A stretch of DNA of 64,000 nucleotides from Paraliobacillus zengyii (GCF_003268595.1 NZ_CP029797.1:141001-205000), one strand, 5' to 3'; positions 44,995-58,070 are shown, numbered from the stretch's first letter. Notes: generated from the letters alone by a model not told the origin. A program made the numbers and translations.

Positions 44995-45306
44995 ATGCAT
45001 GTAAAAAAAGGTGATAAAGTACAAGTAATTTCTGGTAAAGATAAAGGCAAACAAGGTACTGTTCTTGTTGCATTTCCTAAAAAGGATCGAGTACTTGTTG
45101 AAGGGATTAATATTATTAAGAAACACGCAAAACCTTCACAAGATAATCCACAGGGCGGAATCTTAAACTATGAAGCATCAATCCATGTTTCTAATGTATT
45201 ACCGATTGATCCGAAATCCGGCGAGCCTACTCGAGTAGGATATGAAGAACGTGACGGAAAGAAAGTTCGTATCGCTAAAAAATCCGGTGAAGCGTTAGAT
45301 AACTAA
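44995..45306 (+). CDS. rplX: 50S ribosomal protein L24
   Basis: 103-residue assembly-initiating protein with a KOW motif ([20 protein letters not shown] near 4-23). AAGGAGG precedes ATG 44995. Confidence 0.97.
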   Translation: MHVKKGDKVQVISGKDKGKQGTVLVAFPKKDRVLVEGINIIKKHAKPSQDNPQGGILNYEASIHVSNVLPIDPKSGEPTRVGYEERDGKKVRIAKKSGEALDN

Positions 45307-45332
45307 ATTATCGACGAAAGGAGGGCTACTCG

Positions 45333-45872
45333 ATGAACGAACTAAAGAACAAATATCAAAACGATATCGTTTCATCATTAATTGAAAAATTCAACTACGA
45401 CTCTGTTATGGAAGTACCGAAAGTTGATAAAATCGTAATCAATATGGGAGTTGGCGATGCAACGCAAAATTCTAAAGCGCTAGATAGCGCAGTAGAAGAA
45501 TTAGCGCTTCTATCAGGACAACGACCATTAATAACAAAGGCTAAAAAATCAATTGCTGGTTTTCGCTTGCGTGAAGGAATGCCTATCGGGGCTAAAGTAA
45601 CCCTTCGCGGAGCACGTATGTACGAATTCCTACAAAAGCTTATTGATGTATCACTTCCACGTGTACGTGATTTCCGTGGTATTTCTAATAAATCTTTTGA
45701 TGGTCGTGGAAACTATACGCTTGGCGTAAAAGAGCAATTGATTTTCCCAGAGATAAACTATGATCAAGTAAGTAAAATTCGTGGTATGGATATTGTTATT
45801 GTTACAACTGCTAACACTGACGAAGAATCGCGCGAATTATTAACTCAGCTTGGCATGCCTTTCCAAAAATAA
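45333..45872 (+). CDS. rplE: 50S ribosomal protein L5
   Basis: 179-residue 5S rRNA-binding protein; [27 protein letters not shown] and [18 protein letters not shown] are conserved. AAAGGAGG precedes ATG 45333. Confidence 0.98.
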   Translation: MNELKNKYQNDIVSSLIEKFNYDSVMEVPKVDKIVINMGVGDATQNSKALDSAVEELALLSGQRPLITKAKKSIAGFRLREGMPIGAKVTLRGARMYEFLQKLIDVSLPRVRDFRGISNKSFDGRGNYTLGVKEQLIFPEINYDQVSKIRGMDIVIVTTANTDEESRELLTQLGMPFQK

Positions 45873-46088
<216 letters not shown>

Positions 46089-46117
46089 ACCCCTATTAGG
46101 GAAGGAGGTAATAAATA

Positions 46118-46516
46118 ATGGTTATGACTGATCCAATTGCAGATATGTTAACTCGTATTCGTAATGCAAACATGGTTCGCCATGAGAAGCTAGAGCTTCC
46201 TGCATCAAAACTTAAAAAAGATATTGCGGATATTTTAAAACGTGAGGGCTTTGTTCGTGATTATGAATATATTGAAGATAGTAAACAAGGAGTACTTCGT
46301 ATTTTCTTGAAATATAGCAACAGTGAACAACGTGTTATTACTGGACTAAAACGTATTAGTAAACCAGGATTACGCGTATATGCGAAATCAGATGAAATTC
46401 CTAAAGTATTAAATGGTCTAGGCATCGCGATCGTATCGACTTCAAAAGGCATATTATCGGATAAAGAAGCACGCGAACAGTCGATTGGCGGCGAAGTGCT
46501 AGCATACGTTTGGTAA
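46118..46516 (+). CDS. rpsH: 30S ribosomal protein S8
   Basis: 132-residue 16S rRNA-binding protein; [21 protein letters not shown] and C-terminal [29 protein letters not shown] precedes ATG 46118, which agrees with the MVMTDP start of relatives. Confidence 0.98.
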   Translation: MVMTDPIADMLTRIRNANMVRHEKLELPASKLKKDIADILKREGFVRDYEYIEDSKQGVLRIFLKYSNSEQRVITGLKRISKPGLRVYAKSDEIPKVLNGLGIAIVSTSKGILSDKEAREQSIGGEVLAYVW

Positions 46517-46549
46517 TTATATTTTAACAAGATAGGAGGTGCCCTACAA

Positions 46550-47086
46550 ATGTCACGTATAGGCCTAAAAATATTAGAAATTCCTGAAGGTGTTGAAATT
46601 AAAAATGACAACAACCTTGTAACTGTAAAGGGTCCTAAGGGAGAATTAACTCGTCAGTTCCATGAGGATATGACAATCAAGATTGAAAATAACGTATTAA
46701 CAGTTGAACGCCCAAGTGATCACAAAGATCACCGTGCATTACATGGTACAACACGTAGCCTTATTGGCAACATGGTTGACGGTGTACACGCAGGTTTTGA
46801 AAAGACACTTGAAATCCAAGGTGTAGGTTATCGTGCTCAGAAACAAGGAGACAAACTTATTATGAACGCAGGTTACTCTCACCCAGTAGAGATCGAACAT
46901 ATTGAAGGTATTGAAATCGAAGTACCTGCTAATACAAAAGTTATTATCAAAGGTATCGATAAAGAACTAGTTGGAGCTGTTGCAGCAAACATTCGTGCAA
47001 TTCGCCCACCTGAGCCATATAAAGGTAAAGGAATTCGTTATGCTGGTGAACATGTACGTCGTAAAGAAGGTAAAACAGCGAAATAA
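46550..47086 (+). CDS. rplF: 50S ribosomal protein L6
   Basis: 178-residue protein near the factor-binding site; [18 protein letters not shown] and [20 protein letters not shown] are typical. TAGGAGG precedes ATG 46550. Confidence 0.98.
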   Translation: MSRIGLKILEIPEGVEIKNDNNLVTVKGPKGELTRQFHEDMTIKIENNVLTVERPSDHKDHRALHGTTRSLIGNMVDGVHAGFEKTLEIQGVGYRAQKQGDKLIMNAGYSHPVEIEHIEGIEIEVPANTKVIIKGIDKELVGAVAANIRAIRPPEPYKGKGIRYAGEHVRRKEGKTAK

Positions 47087-47143
47087 TTAATTTAACCGAC
47101 TTAAGAAGACTGGTTAGATAGGCAACAGAAAGGAGTGACCTAG

Positions 47144-47506
47144 ATGATTACGAAACCAAACAAAAATGGAATACGTAAAAAAAGACATTACCGTGTTCGT
47201 AAGAACCTTTTTGGTACTGCGGAACGTCCTCGTTTAAATGTATTTCGTTCTAATAAACATATCTATGCTCAACTAATTGATGATGCAAATGGTGTCACAT
47301 TAGCAAGTGCTTCAACAGTAGATAATGACTTTACTGGCGATGCTACTGGCAACGTAGAAGCTGCAAAAAAAGTTGGAGAACTAATCGCAACACGCGCTAA
47401 AGAACAAGGCCACAAAGTTGTGGTTTATGACCGTGGAGGATATTTATATCACGGACGTGTTAAAGCATTAGCAGATGCTGCCCGTGAGGCAGGTCTTGAA
47501 TTTTAA
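47144..47506 (+). CDS. rplR: 50S ribosomal protein L18
   Basis: 120-residue 5S rRNA-binding protein; [21 protein letters not shown] and the C-terminal [29 protein letters not shown] precedes ATG 47144. Confidence 0.98.
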   Translation: MITKPNKNGIRKKRHYRVRKNLFGTAERPRLNVFRSNKHIYAQLIDDANGVTLASASTVDNDFTGDATGNVEAAKKVGELIATRAKEQGHKVVVYDRGGYLYHGRVKALADAAREAGLEF

Positions 47507-47527
47507 AAGTAAAAGGAGGGACATATA

Positions 47528-48031
47528 TTGCTTACTAATATCGACCCGAATAAATTAGACTTAGAAGAACGCGTAGTAACAATTAACCGTGTAGCTAAAG
47601 TAGTAAAAGGTGGACGTCGTTTCCGTTTTGCAGCATTAGTTGTTATCGGAGATAAGAACGGACATGTTGGTTTTGGAACAGGTAAGGCGCAAGAAGTACC
47701 AGAAGCAATTAAAAAAGCTATTGATGATGCGAAGAAAAACCTTATTACAGTACCGATTGTAGGAACTACAATTCCTCATGAAATTACTGGTAAATTTGGT
47801 GCTGGTAGTATTCTTTTAAAACCAGCAAGTGAAGGTACTGGAGTTATTGCTGGTGGACCTGTTCGTGCTGTACTTGAATTAGCTGGTGTTGGTGATATCC
47901 TTTCTAAATCACTAGGAACAAACACACCAATTAACATGGTTCGTGCAACAATTAGTGGTCTTGAAAATTTAAAACGCGCAGAAGACGTAGCAAAACTACG
48001 TGGTAAATCAGTAGAAGAACTGTTAGGATAA
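47528..48031 (+). CDS. rpsE: 30S ribosomal protein S5
   Basis: 167-residue fidelity protein; the spectinomycin-loop region [18 protein letters not shown] is unaltered. TTG 47528 follows AGGAGGG by about 8 bases and is the only suitable start. Confidence 0.97.
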   Translation: MLTNIDPNKLDLEERVVTINRVAKVVKGGRRFRFAALVVIGDKNGHVGFGTGKAQEVPEAIKKAIDDAKKNLITVPIVGTTIPHEITGKFGAGSILLKPASEGTGVIAGGPVRAVLELAGVGDILSKSLGTNTPINMVRATISGLENLKRAEDVAKLRGKSVEELLG

Positions 48032-48045
48032 GGGGGGGAAATAAA

Positions 48046-48234
48046 ATGGCTAAAAAGTTAGAAATTACCCTCACGCGCAGTGTCATCGGCAGATCTGAAG
48101 TTCAAAAAGCAACTGTTAAAACATTGGGTTTAAGAAAAATTCGTCAATCTGTTGTCCGTGAAGATACGCCTGCGACTCGAGGCATGATTAATAGAATATC
48201 ACATCTGATAGCGGTCAAAGAAGTAGAAGTATAA
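48046..48234 (+). CDS. rpmD: 50S ribosomal protein L30
   Basis: 62-residue protein; [23 protein letters not shown] then [28 protein letters not shown] precedes ATG 48046. Confidence 0.97.
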   Translation: MAKKLEITLTRSVIGRSEVQKATVKTLGLRKIRQSVVREDTPATRGMINRISHLIAVKEVEV

Positions 48235-48262
48235 TATATTAGCGTAAAGAGGAGGTGCTCGC

Positions 48263-48699
48263 ATGAAACTTCATGAATTAAAACCAGCACAAGCTCGTAA
48301 AGAGCGTAATCGTGTAGGTCGTGGAATGTCCTCTGGTAACGGAAAAACATCTGGACGCGGACATAAAGGTCAAAAAGCTCGTTCAGGTGGTGGAGTTCGC
48401 TTAGGTTTTGAAGGTGGACAAATGCCATTATTCCAACGCTTACCAAAACGAGGATTCACTAATATCCATCGTACAGAATATGCGATTGTTAATTTAGAAA
48501 CACTAAATAGATTTGAAGAAGGTACAGAAGTAACACCCGAACTATTACTTGAAACTGGTACAGTTAGCAAGTTAAAAGCCGGCATTAAAGTTCTTGGAAA
48601 TGGCAAAATGGAAAAGAAACTTATTGTAAAAGCTCACAAGTTCTCTACTTCTGCAAAAGAAGCTATTGAGGCAGCGGGCGGTAAAACTGAGGTGATCTA

Positions 48700-48700
<1 letters not shown>
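48263..48700 (+). CDS. rplO: 50S ribosomal protein L15
   Basis: 145-residue protein; [21 protein letters not shown] with the glycine/arginine-rich [27 protein letters not shown] precedes ATG 48263. Ends with a TAATG overlap to secY. Confidence 0.97.
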
Positions 48701-50689
<1,989 letters not shown>

Positions 50690-50746
50690 GTTATTTAGCA
50701 AAGTACCACGAAAATAGCATATTGCTCTGTCTGACTTGTATCAAAT

Positions 50747-51247
50747 GATGCATTTATCTTGGTAAAAGAGTATAATGATTTTCGTGGTAATGTTTGCGTC
50801 AATTCATTCAAGTGGATACTTGCAATAAAACGATAAAACAACTATGAATTAGCAACTAGATATAACCTATCGTTAGTAATATAATAAAAGACTAATTACA
50901 AAATTATGTCTTGAACAAGCAAAACCAGGTGCCCACCTTTCCAATATATCGCATGTAATTTTCAGGCACATGTGGAGCAAATGGTTACTGTAATTTACAT
51001 GAGATAGGATAGAACGTTTATAATTAAACGTTGCCTGATGATTGATTTTACAGTCCACTAAAAAGACCCACAATGGACCCAGATAAGACTCGTGTTGAAG
51101 AAACTATAAAATACGGGAATAAGTCAGTTAACATCTTTTGCGGATAATTGGACGGTAGTCACAAAACATGGTAAAATATATCCTCGTTTTGATTATATAT
51201 TTTGTGTTATAAAAGTTAGTTATTTTACTAACAAATTTAAAACCTAA
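50747..51247 (+). pseudogene. map: Remnant of map (methionine aminopeptidase)
   Basis: Three blocks in different frames match Map in the right order. 50747-50800 reads [18 protein letters not shown] (Map: AIPSFKGYNGFRGSICV). 50886-50960 reads [25 protein letters not shown] (Map: LYKGLEQAKPGERLSNISHAI). 51116-51247 reads ...[21 protein letters not shown] to a stop (Map: [22 protein letters not shown]). Frameshifts, stops and deletions separate the blocks, the N terminus is missing, and metal-site residues such as the conserved HGD and EHT segments are gone. The location between adk and the KOW protein/infA pair is exactly that of map in Bacillus. The fragment cannot make an active enzyme. Confidence 0.88.
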
Positions 51248-51263
51248 GTGAAGGTGATCATGT

Positions 51264-51599
51264 TTGAATGATACGGAGTCGCGTCCTGAGATAGGTCAAG
51301 TTGTTCAAATTATGCAAGGGCGAGAAGCAGGCCAATATGCAATTGTCATTAACATTGTGGATGATCGTTTTGTCTTGCTTGCGGATGGAGAAAAAAGAAA
51401 ATTTGATAGTCCTAAAAAGAAAAATCTTAATCATGTAATACCAATGAGTTTTATTTCTCCAGAAGTCCAAAACAGCCTTCTAGAAACTGGTCGCGTTACA
51501 AATGGTAAGCTGCGTTTTGCTATATCAAAATTTGTCAATGAAGTAGTGACTGATTTGAAGAAGGGAGATCAACTCGATGGCGAAAGACGATGCAATTGA
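51264..51599 (+). CDS. KOW-domain RNA-binding protein
   Basis: 111-residue protein with an N-terminal KOW-like beta-barrel ([39 protein letters not shown]); homologues precede infA in many Bacillaceae and are thought to bind RNA or ribosomes. The start is TTG 51264 with AAGGTGAT upstream; the ATG at 51260 is out of frame and hits a stop. The last 23 bases overlap infA. It is the first intact gene after the map remnant. Confidence 0.82.
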   Translation: MNDTESRPEIGQVVQIMQGREAGQYAIVINIVDDRFVLLADGEKRKFDSPKKKNLNHVIPMSFISPEVQNSLLETGRVTNGKLRFAISKFVNEVVTDLKKGDQLDGERRCN

Positions 51600-51795
51600 A
51601 GTAGAAGGTACTGTTACTGACACATTACCGAATGCAATGTTTAAAGTTGAATTAGAGAATGGTCACACCGTTTTAGCTCACGTTTCTGGTAAGATTCGTA
51701 TGCATTTCATTCGAATTTTACCTGGAGACAAAGTAACGGTTGAACTTTCTCCATATGATTTAACTAGAGGGCGTATTACGTACCGTTATAAATAA
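51577..51795 (+). CDS. infA: Translation initiation factor IF-1
   Basis: 72-residue OB-fold factor that occupies the ribosomal A site during initiation; [29 protein letters not shown] and [22 protein letters not shown] upstream; ATG 51577 overlaps the preceding gene. Confidence 0.98.
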   Translation: MAKDDAIEVEGTVTDTLPNAMFKVELENGHTVLAHVSGKIRMHFIRILPGDKVTVELSPYDLTRGRITYRYK

Positions 51796-51802
51796 ATGAT
51801 AG

Positions 51803-51943
<141 letters not shown>

Positions 51944-51966
51944 CAATAAGGAGGTGCACAGCGCTT

Positions 51967-52332
51967 ATGGCACGTATTGCAGGTATTGATATTCCACGTG
52001 AAAAACGTGTAGTAATTTCTTTAACTTATGTATTTGGAATCGGTAAAACTACTGCAAAAGATGTTTTAAAAGAAGCTGGCGTATCAGAAGATACTCGTGT
52101 TCGTGATTTAACTGAAGATGAGTTAACTAAAATACGTACAGCAATTGACAATTATACAGTAGAAGGTGACCTTCGTCGTGAAGTTTCATTGAACATTAAA
52201 CGTTTAATCGAGATTGGTTCATATCGAGGACTTCGTCACCGTCGTGGCTTACCAGTACGCGGACAGAAAACGAAGAATAATTCTCGTACACGTAAAGGTC
52301 CACGTAAAACAATGGCTAATAAAAAGAAATAA
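51967..52332 (+). CDS. rpsM: 30S ribosomal protein S13
   Basis: 121-residue 30S head protein; [29 protein letters not shown] and the basic [21 protein letters not shown] end. AAGGAGG precedes ATG 51967. Confidence 0.98.
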   Translation: MARIAGIDIPREKRVVISLTYVFGIGKTTAKDVLKEAGVSEDTRVRDLTEDELTKIRTAIDNYTVEGDLRREVSLNIKRLIEIGSYRGLRHRRGLPVRGQKTKNNSRTRKGPRKTMANKKK

Positions 52333-52357
52333 ATAATAAAGGAGGTTTGTAATTCAA

Positions 52358-52747
52358 ATGGTCCGTAAATCTAATACACGTAAAAAACGCGTGAAAAAGA
52401 ATGTTGAGAGTGGTATAGCTCATATTCGCTCTACATTTAACAATACAATTGTAACAATTACTGATGTTCAAGGTAATTCTCTTGGATGGAGTAGTGCTGG
52501 TTCACTTGGTTTTAAAGGGTCACGTAAATCAACACCATTTGCTGCACAGATGGCGGCTGAAGCAGCTGCTAAAACTGCACAAGATAATGGCGTTAAAACG
52601 TTAGAAGTAACGGTTAAAGGTCCTGGTGCAGGACGTGAAGCAGCAATCCGTTCACTACAAGCAGCAGGTATAGAAGTTACTGCCATTGTTGATGTAACAC
52701 CAGTTCCTCATAATGGTTGTCGCCCACCTAAACGTCGTCGCGTTTAA
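52358..52747 (+). CDS. rpsK: 30S ribosomal protein S11
   Basis: 129-residue platform protein; [18 protein letters not shown] and C-terminal [24 protein letters not shown] precedes ATG 52358. Confidence 0.98.
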   Translation: MVRKSNTRKKRVKKNVESGIAHIRSTFNNTIVTITDVQGNSLGWSSAGSLGFKGSRKSTPFAAQMAAEAAAKTAQDNGVKTLEVTVKGPGAGREAAIRSLQAAGIEVTAIVDVTPVPHNGCRPPKRRRV

Positions 52748-52980
52748 ATTTATCCGTATAGAATTTGTCAGCCTGTCTATAATGGGTTATGATGGCTTAA
52801 AGTAGAAAGACCAAATTAAGGGTATCAAGTTAATTTTGACCGTTCTAAAGCAGCATCGCATCAGACAGACTTAAAGTATACGAATTGACATAGTGCAGAA
52901 ACGGGAACTGCCTACCTGGGGAATTTCGGTTAGACAAATGTCTAACCGGGGTTTCGACGTTTGAAGGAGGGTTTTTATTA
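52748..52980 (+). promoter_or_regulatory. rpoA leader with a perfect hairpin
   Basis: The 233-base spacer between rpsK and rpoA is long for this operon. CGGTTAGAC (52927-52935) and GTCTAACCG (52940-52948) form a perfect 9-bp stem with an AAAT loop 20 bases before the rpoA ribosome binding site. TTGACA at 52885-52890 lacks a good -10 box. Possibly a translational or processing control for rpoA-rplQ. Confidence 0.5.
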
Positions 52981-53925
52981 ATGATCGAAATTGAAAAGCC
53001 AAGGATTGAAACAGTAGAGATCAGTGATGACGCTACATTTGGAAAATTTGTTGTAGAGCCATTAGAACGTGGATATGGAACTACACTAGGAAACTCCTTA
53101 CGTCGCATTCTATTATCCTCACTTCCGGGTGCTGCTGTAACATCCGTGCAAATTGATGGAGCACTTCATGAGTTTTCAACTATTGAAGGCGTTGTAGAAG
53201 ACGTAACAACCATTGTTCTTAACCTTAAAAAGCTTGCTTTAAAAATCTACTCTGAGGAAGAAAAAACATTAGAGATAGATGTGCAAGGTGAAGGAGTAGT
53301 TACAGCTGCAGATATTACGTATGATAGTGATGTTGAAATATTGAATCCTGATCTTCATATCGCTACATTGGGAAGTAATGCTGCATTGCATATGAAAATG
53401 ACTGCTGAACGTGGTCGCGGTTATCGTCCTGCTGAATCAAATAATCATGATGATCAACCTATTGGTGTTATTCCAGTTGATTCTATTTTCACACCTGTTT
53501 CTGGTGTGACGTATCAAGTTGAAAATACACGCGTAGGTCAAATTACTAATTTTGATAAATTGACATTAGATGTTTGGACAGATGGAAGTATTCGACCGGA
53601 AGAAGCAGTTTCTTTAGGTGCTAAAATCTATACAGAGCATTTAAATGTATTTGTAAGCTTAACTGATGAAGCTCAAAATGCTGAAATCATGATCGAAAAA
53701 GAAGAAGATCAAAAAGAAAAAGTATTAGAAATGACAATTGAAGAGCTTGATTTATCCGTGCGTTCTTACAACTGCTTAAAACGTGCAGGCATAAACTCTG
53801 TTCAAGAACTTGCGAATAAATCAGAAGATGATATGATGAAAGTTCGTAACTTAGGGCGTAAATCACTTGAAGAAGTGAAACACAAATTAGAAGATTTAGG
53901 TTTAGGATTACGTAAAGAAGATTAA
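52981..53925 (+). CDS. rpoA: DNA-directed RNA polymerase subunit alpha
   Basis: 314-residue assembly platform of RNA polymerase. N-terminal domain with [24 protein letters not shown]-terminal DNA-binding domain with [20 protein letters not shown] and [22 protein letters not shown] precedes ATG 52981. Confidence 0.99.
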   Translation: MIEIEKPRIETVEISDDATFGKFVVEPLERGYGTTLGNSLRRILLSSLPGAAVTSVQIDGALHEFSTIEGVVEDVTTIVLNLKKLALKIYSEEEKTLEIDVQGEGVVTAADITYDSDVEILNPDLHIATLGSNAALHMKMTAERGRGYRPAESNNHDDQPIGVIPVDSIFTPVSGVTYQVENTRVGQITNFDKLTLDVWTDGSIRPEEAVSLGAKIYTEHLNVFVSLTDEAQNAEIMIEKEEDQKEKVLEMTIEELDLSVRSYNCLKRAGINSVQELANKSEDDMMKVRNLGRKSLEEVKHKLEDLGLGLRKED

Positions 53926-53969
53926 TCTTATAACACCTTGAGACATTCCGAAAAAGGGAGGGATAATCC

Positions 53970-54323
53970 ATGGCTAGAAAACTAGGCCGCACAACAGATG
54001 TGCGTTTAGCATTACTTCGAAATCTTGCTACTGACTTGATTATTCATGAACGTATAGAAACAACAGAAGCGAAAGCGAAAGATCTTCGTTCTGTAGTAGA
54101 AAAGATGATTACGCTTGGAAAACGCGGCGATTTACATGCTCGTCGTCAAGCAGCAGCTTATTTATATGGTTCTAAAACGGCGGATAATGAAGATGCAGTG
54201 CATAAGCTTTTTAATGATATCGCAACTCGTTATGAAGAACGTCAAGGCGGATATACACGTGTTTTGAAATTGGGAGCGCGTCGTGGTGACGGTGCAAAAA
54301 CAGCAATTATTGAGTTAGTATAG
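53970..54323 (+). CDS. rplQ: 50S ribosomal protein L17
   Basis: 117-residue tunnel-exit protein; [23 protein letters not shown] and [31 protein letters not shown] precedes ATG 53970. Last gene of the alpha operon; two hairpins follow. Confidence 0.98.
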   Translation: MARKLGRTTDVRLALLRNLATDLIIHERIETTEAKAKDLRSVVEKMITLGKRGDLHARRQAAAYLYGSKTADNEDAVHKLFNDIATRYEERQGGYTRVLKLGARRGDGAKTAIIELV

Positions 54324-54340
54324 ACTTGATAAAGAAGGTG

Positions 54341-54387
54341 AAGGGCAGGATAGAATCTCTCCACGAGGTTAATCCAAGCCCTTTTTT
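54341..54387 (+). terminator. Terminator after rplQ (first)
   Basis: AAGGGC (54341-54346) pairs with GCCCTT (54378-54383) followed by T; long loop, so weaker than the next. Confidence 0.55.
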
Positions 54388-54430
54388 GCTCGTTAAATAA
54401 ATGAAGTGATTTTGAAAATACAGATTAGAA

Positions 54431-54478
54431 AAACGCCGTTGACTTCACCTAACTAGGGTAGCCAAACGGCGCTTTTTT
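54431..54478 (+). terminator. Terminator after rplQ (second)
   Basis: ACGCCGTT (54433-54440) pairs with AACGGCG (54465-54471), then C and six T. Confidence 0.75.
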
Positions 54479-54588
54479 ATTAACTAACGGTATCTGGAAT
54501 TTTGTATACACCGTATTTCTCTACTTCGAAATATGATACTATAGTTATTTGAAGAGATTGTTTGCGGTAGATGACATGAATAGCAATT

Positions 54589-54612
54589 TTAAACTGTCAT
54601 ATGACAGTTTAA
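54589..54612. promoter_or_regulatory. 24-bp perfect palindrome upstream of ecfA1
   Basis: TTAAACTGTCAT followed by its exact reverse complement, with no spacer, 55 bases before the first ECF gene. Its lack of a loop points to a DNA operator for a dimeric protein rather than an RNA hairpin. The regulator is not identified; nothing else is recognised between 54479 and 54667. Confidence 0.6.
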
Positions 54613-54667
54613 CCTCACTTCCTTCATTTCCGGGGAAATAATTTGTACTATTGACGGAGGAACTTAA

Positions 54668-55507
54668 ATGAATAAGAAGAGTATTGAATTTAGAAATGTC
54701 TCTTTTCGTTATGGAGACGAGGGTGCCTGGGTTTTAAAGAATGTTAGCTTTAAAATACCGGCAGATGAGTGGGTAGCCATTATTGGTCACAACGGTTCTG
54801 GGAAATCTACAATTGCTAAGCTGATGAATGGTTTATTATTTCCTAATGAAGGTCAAATTATTGTTCATGGTATTCCAGTAACAGAAGAATCAATTTGGGA
54901 TGTACGTAAAAGTGTAGGAATGGTTTTCCAAAATCCAGATAACCAGTTTGTTGGCACTACAGTTAGAGATGATGTTGCATTTGGTTTGGAAAATAGAGGT
55001 TTTGAACGTCAAAAAATGATAAGTCAAATAGACAATAGTTTAAATGCAGTAGGAATGATAGATTATATGCTGCATGAACCGCACCGTCTGTCGGGAGGAC
55101 AAAAGCAACGTGTTGCGATTGCAAGTGTACTTGCAATATCTCCAGAAGTGATTATTCTAGATGAAGCAACGGCTATGCTAGATCCTAAAGGAAGAAAAGA
55201 AATAATGAATACGATAAATGAAGTCAAAAATCAACAACAGCTGTCATTGATAACAATCACGCATGACTTGAATGAAATCACCCAAGCTGATCGAGTTATT
55301 GTTATGAATGAAGGAGAAGTATGGTTAGAAGCGACGCCAAGAGAAGTATTCGAAAAAGAGGATGCTTTGAAAGCAATTGGATTAGATATTCCGTTGGTAG
55401 CAAAAGTTGCAAATGAATTAGAAAAGATAGATGTTCTTTTAGAAAAACAACCACTAAACCTAGAGGAGTTACTTGAGGAATTATGGATATATCATTCAAA
55501 GCAGTGA
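54668..55507 (+). CDS. ecfA1: Energy-coupling factor transporter ATPase EcfA1
   Basis: One of two ATPases that power vitamin uptake by ECF transporters with interchangeable substrate subunits. 279 residues with Walker [10 protein letters not shown] near 40-48, signature [13 protein letters not shown], Walker [10 protein letters not shown] and the switch histidine in TITHDL. The E of Walker B is followed by AT rather than PT, usual for EcfA1. AGGAGG-like GACGGAGG precedes ATG 54668. Overlaps ecfA2 by 25 bases. Confidence 0.94.
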   Translation: MNKKSIEFRNVSFRYGDEGAWVLKNVSFKIPADEWVAIIGHNGSGKSTIAKLMNGLLFPNEGQIIVHGIPVTEESIWDVRKSVGMVFQNPDNQFVGTTVRDDVAFGLENRGFERQKMISQIDNSLNAVGMIDYMLHEPHRLSGGQKQRVAIASVLAISPEVIILDEATAMLDPKGRKEIMNTINEVKNQQQLSLITITHDLNEITQADRVIVMNEGEVWLEATPREVFEKEDALKAIGLDIPLVAKVANELEKIDVLLEKQPLNLEELLEELWIYHSKQ

Positions 55508-56346
55508 GTTATACATACCAACCAAATACACCGTTTGAACACCACGCCATACAAAACTTATCCTTTCATATACCTAAAGGCCAATTTGTAGCGATTGTTG
55601 GCCATACGGGATCAGGAAAATCGACTTTAATTCAACATCTTAATGGACTAGTTCGACCAACTAAAGGCGAAGTAACCATCGGACCATATTCGTTGAAGCC
55701 AGGCGTGAAATTAAAAGAAATGAAAGACTTGCGCAGAAAAGTAGGGGTAGTATTTCAGTATCCTGAGCACCAATTATTTGAAGAAACTGTAGAGAAGGAT
55801 ATAGCTTTCGGACCGAAAAATTTTGGTGTTTCCCCCATTGAGATTACTAATCGTATACCTGAAGTGATGCATGCTGTTCAGCTACCAATGGATATTTTAA
55901 AACGGTCCCCATTTGAACTTAGTGGCGGTCAGATGAGACGTGTAGCAATTGCTGGTGTGTTGGCTATGAATCCGGAAGTTCTTGTTTTAGATGAACCAAC
56001 TGCAGGCTTAGATCCAAGAGGACAAAAAGATATGATGGAAATGTTCCATAACTTGCATCATAATAAGAAATTAACAACTGTTTTAGTGACGCATAGCATG
56101 GAAGATGCTTTGCATTATGCTGATTCTGTTATTATATTAGACCACGGTAAGAAGTACATGGAAGGCATACCTAACGAGGTGTTTGTACAAAAGGATAAAT
56201 TGCAAATGGTTCAGTTAGACTTGCCAGAGATAATACATTTTTTGAGAGAAATGAATGAAAAGTTTGATCTTTCCATTCCATATCATAAACAAACGATGGA
56301 AGAACTAGCTGTCGAAATCAAGAATTGTCTGAAAGGAGATGTATAA
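55483..56346 (+). CDS. ecfA2: Energy-coupling factor transporter ATPase EcfA2
   Basis: Second ABC ATPase of the ECF module, 287 residues: Walker [10 protein letters not shown] near 40-48, Q-loop [21 protein letters not shown], signature [13 protein letters not shown], Walker [14 protein letters not shown], switch VTHSM. It forms the heterodimer with EcfA1. Start ATG 55483 lies inside ecfA1 with GAGGAATT upstream; translational coupling is likely. Confidence 0.94.
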   Translation: MDISFKAVSYTYQPNTPFEHHAIQNLSFHIPKGQFVAIVGHTGSGKSTLIQHLNGLVRPTKGEVTIGPYSLKPGVKLKEMKDLRRKVGVVFQYPEHQLFEETVEKDIAFGPKNFGVSPIEITNRIPEVMHAVQLPMDILKRSPFELSGGQMRRVAIAGVLAMNPEVLVLDEPTAGLDPRGQKDMMEMFHNLHHNKKLTTVLVTHSMEDALHYADSVIILDHGKKYMEGIPNEVFVQKDKLQMVQLDLPEIIHFLREMNEKFDLSIPYHKQTMEELAVEIKNCLKGDV

Positions 56347-56347
56347 A

Positions 56348-57145
56348 TTGAATAATGCATTTCTAATAGGACAGTATGTACCCAGTAATTCAATGATACA
56401 TCGACTAGATCCACGAACAAAAATTATGATGATTTTTCTATTTGTTATTTTCGTGTTTTTTGCGAATTCTATTGAAAGTTATGCATGGTTAATTGCATTT
56501 GCGGTTAGTGCTGCAGTCGCTACAAAAATAAGGTTGCCGTTTATTATAAAAGGCCTGACACCTGTTTGGTTTTTAGTTATATTTACATTTATCCTACATT
56601 TAATTGTTACAAAAGAAGGATCTGTTCTTTTCGAGGTCTTTTCTTATCCTATTTATAGTGGCGCGGTTACTCAAGGAACTGCTATTTCTTTCCGGTTTAT
56701 TTTACTTATATTGGTAACTTCACTATTAACTTTAACAACTACACCTATAGAAATAACTGATGCAATCGAAAGTTTATTACACCCATTAAACAAGATTAAA
56801 TTCCCTGTTCATGAATTAGCTTTAATGATGTCAATTTCATTACGATTTATTCCTACTCTCATGCAGGAGACAGAGAAGATCTCAAAAGCCCAGGCTTCCA
56901 GGGGTGTGGATTTTAGGACGGGCCCAGTTAAAGATAGGATACAAGCAATTGTACCTTTACTTGTCCCTTTATTCGTTAGTGCCTTTAAGCGTGCAGAAGA
57001 ATTAGCAATGGCAATGGAGGCCCGTGGATACCGTGGCGGTGAGGGTCGAACAAAACTAAGAGAATTAAAGATTGAAAAACGAGATATCTTATCCATGATC
57101 GTATTTGCCCTTGTGATAGTTATCTTATTTTTGTTAAGAAATTAA
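56348..57145 (+). CDS. ecfT: Energy-coupling factor transmembrane protein EcfT
   Basis: 265-residue membrane scaffold that links the ATPases to substrate-binding S subunits. Several hydrophobic segments and the two short coupling motifs ASRGVD and AMEARGYRGG (Ala-Arg-Gly signatures) are visible. TTG 56348 lies 9 bases after AAGGAG and two bases after the ecfA2 stop; ATG 56339 touches the ribosome binding site and is rejected. No S subunit gene is nearby, so it is a group II module serving several vitamins. Confidence 0.93.
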   Translation: MNNAFLIGQYVPSNSMIHRLDPRTKIMMIFLFVIFVFFANSIESYAWLIAFAVSAAVATKIRLPFIIKGLTPVWFLVIFTFILHLIVTKEGSVLFEVFSYPIYSGAVTQGTAISFRFILLILVTSLLTLTTTPIEITDAIESLLHPLNKIKFPVHELALMMSISLRFIPTLMQETEKISKAQASRGVDFRTGPVKDRIQAIVPLLVPLFVSAFKRAEELAMAMEARGYRGGEGRTKLRELKIEKRDILSMIVFALVIVILFLLRN

Positions 57146-57157
57146 AGGAGTAATAAA

Positions 57158-57904
57158 ATGAAACGAATTATGTGTGTCGTAAGTTATGATGGGACAAATT
57201 ATGCTGGTTATCAAATTCAAACAAATGGGATAGCGATCCAAGCAAAAATACAAGATGCACTTAAGTTGATGCACAAAGGGACAGCAGTGCAAATTACTTC
57301 TTCTGGAAGAACCGATGCCGGCGTCCATGCTGTGGGACAAGTCTTTCACTTTGATACCTTTTTATCGATTCCATCTGATAATTGGAAAAGAGCACTCAAC
57401 ACTCTGTTGCCGGATGATATTCACATTAATTCTGTAAAAGAAGTAGATAATAATTTCCATGCGCGATATGATTCCGTTTCAAAAGAATACCGTTATTTGG
57501 TTTTAAATAGCCCAGAACCTGATTTATTTAAAAGAAATCATATTTTACATGTTAAAGATAAGTTAGATGTAAGAGCTATGCAAGAAGCATGTCAATGGAT
57601 AGAAGGGGAACATGATTTCTCAGCATTTTGTTCAGCAAAAACAGACCTAAAAGGTAGCAAAATTCGAACAGTTTACCAAGTTACTTGTGAGCAACAAGGC
57701 GATCAAATCACGTTCATTTTCAGAGGAAGTGGTTTTTTATATAATATGGTTCGGATATTAGTAGGAACATTGATTGGGATTGGTAAGGGTGTACATCGGC
57801 CTGAAGAAATGAAGGAAATGATTGAAAGTAAAAGTCGCGAGAAGGCGGGTATAACTGCCCCTCCAAATGGACTATATTTATGGAGAGTAAGATATCTAGA
57901 GTGA
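57158..57904 (+). CDS. truA: tRNA pseudouridine synthase A
   Basis: 248-residue enzyme making pseudouridine at positions 38-40 of tRNA anticodon arms. Catalytic aspartate D53 lies in SSGRTDAGVHA; VSYDGTNYAGYQIQ and FRGSGFLYNMVRILVGTLIGIG are typical. AAAGGAG precedes ATG 57158. Follows ecfT and precedes the L13-S9 operon as in B. subtilis. Confidence 0.97.
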   Translation: MKRIMCVVSYDGTNYAGYQIQTNGIAIQAKIQDALKLMHKGTAVQITSSGRTDAGVHAVGQVFHFDTFLSIPSDNWKRALNTLLPDDIHINSVKEVDNNFHARYDSVSKEYRYLVLNSPEPDLFKRNHILHVKDKLDVRAMQEACQWIEGEHDFSAFCSAKTDLKGSKIRTVYQVTCEQQGDQITFIFRGSGFLYNMVRILVGTLIGIGKGVHRPEEMKEMIESKSREKAGITAPPNGLYLWRVRYLE

Positions 57905-58011
57905 TTTATATCTGTTATATTCTTTTGTAAATGTTATTGTCTCATAGACTTCAGTAGTTGAAAGCGCAGATGTAGGATTTGTGGCTTCGTCCGATCGCAT
58001 CAGTTTTTAGC

Positions 58012-58040
58012 ACAAAAATCATCTGAAAAAAATTTTTGTT
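58012..58040 (+). terminator. Weak A/T hairpin after truA
   Basis: ACAAAAAT and ATTTTTGT can pair; GC-free stem, so termination is doubtful. The stretch 57905-58011 shows nothing else. Confidence 0.35.
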
Positions 58041-58070
58041 AAAAAAACAACGGAACCGGTTGAACAGCTA

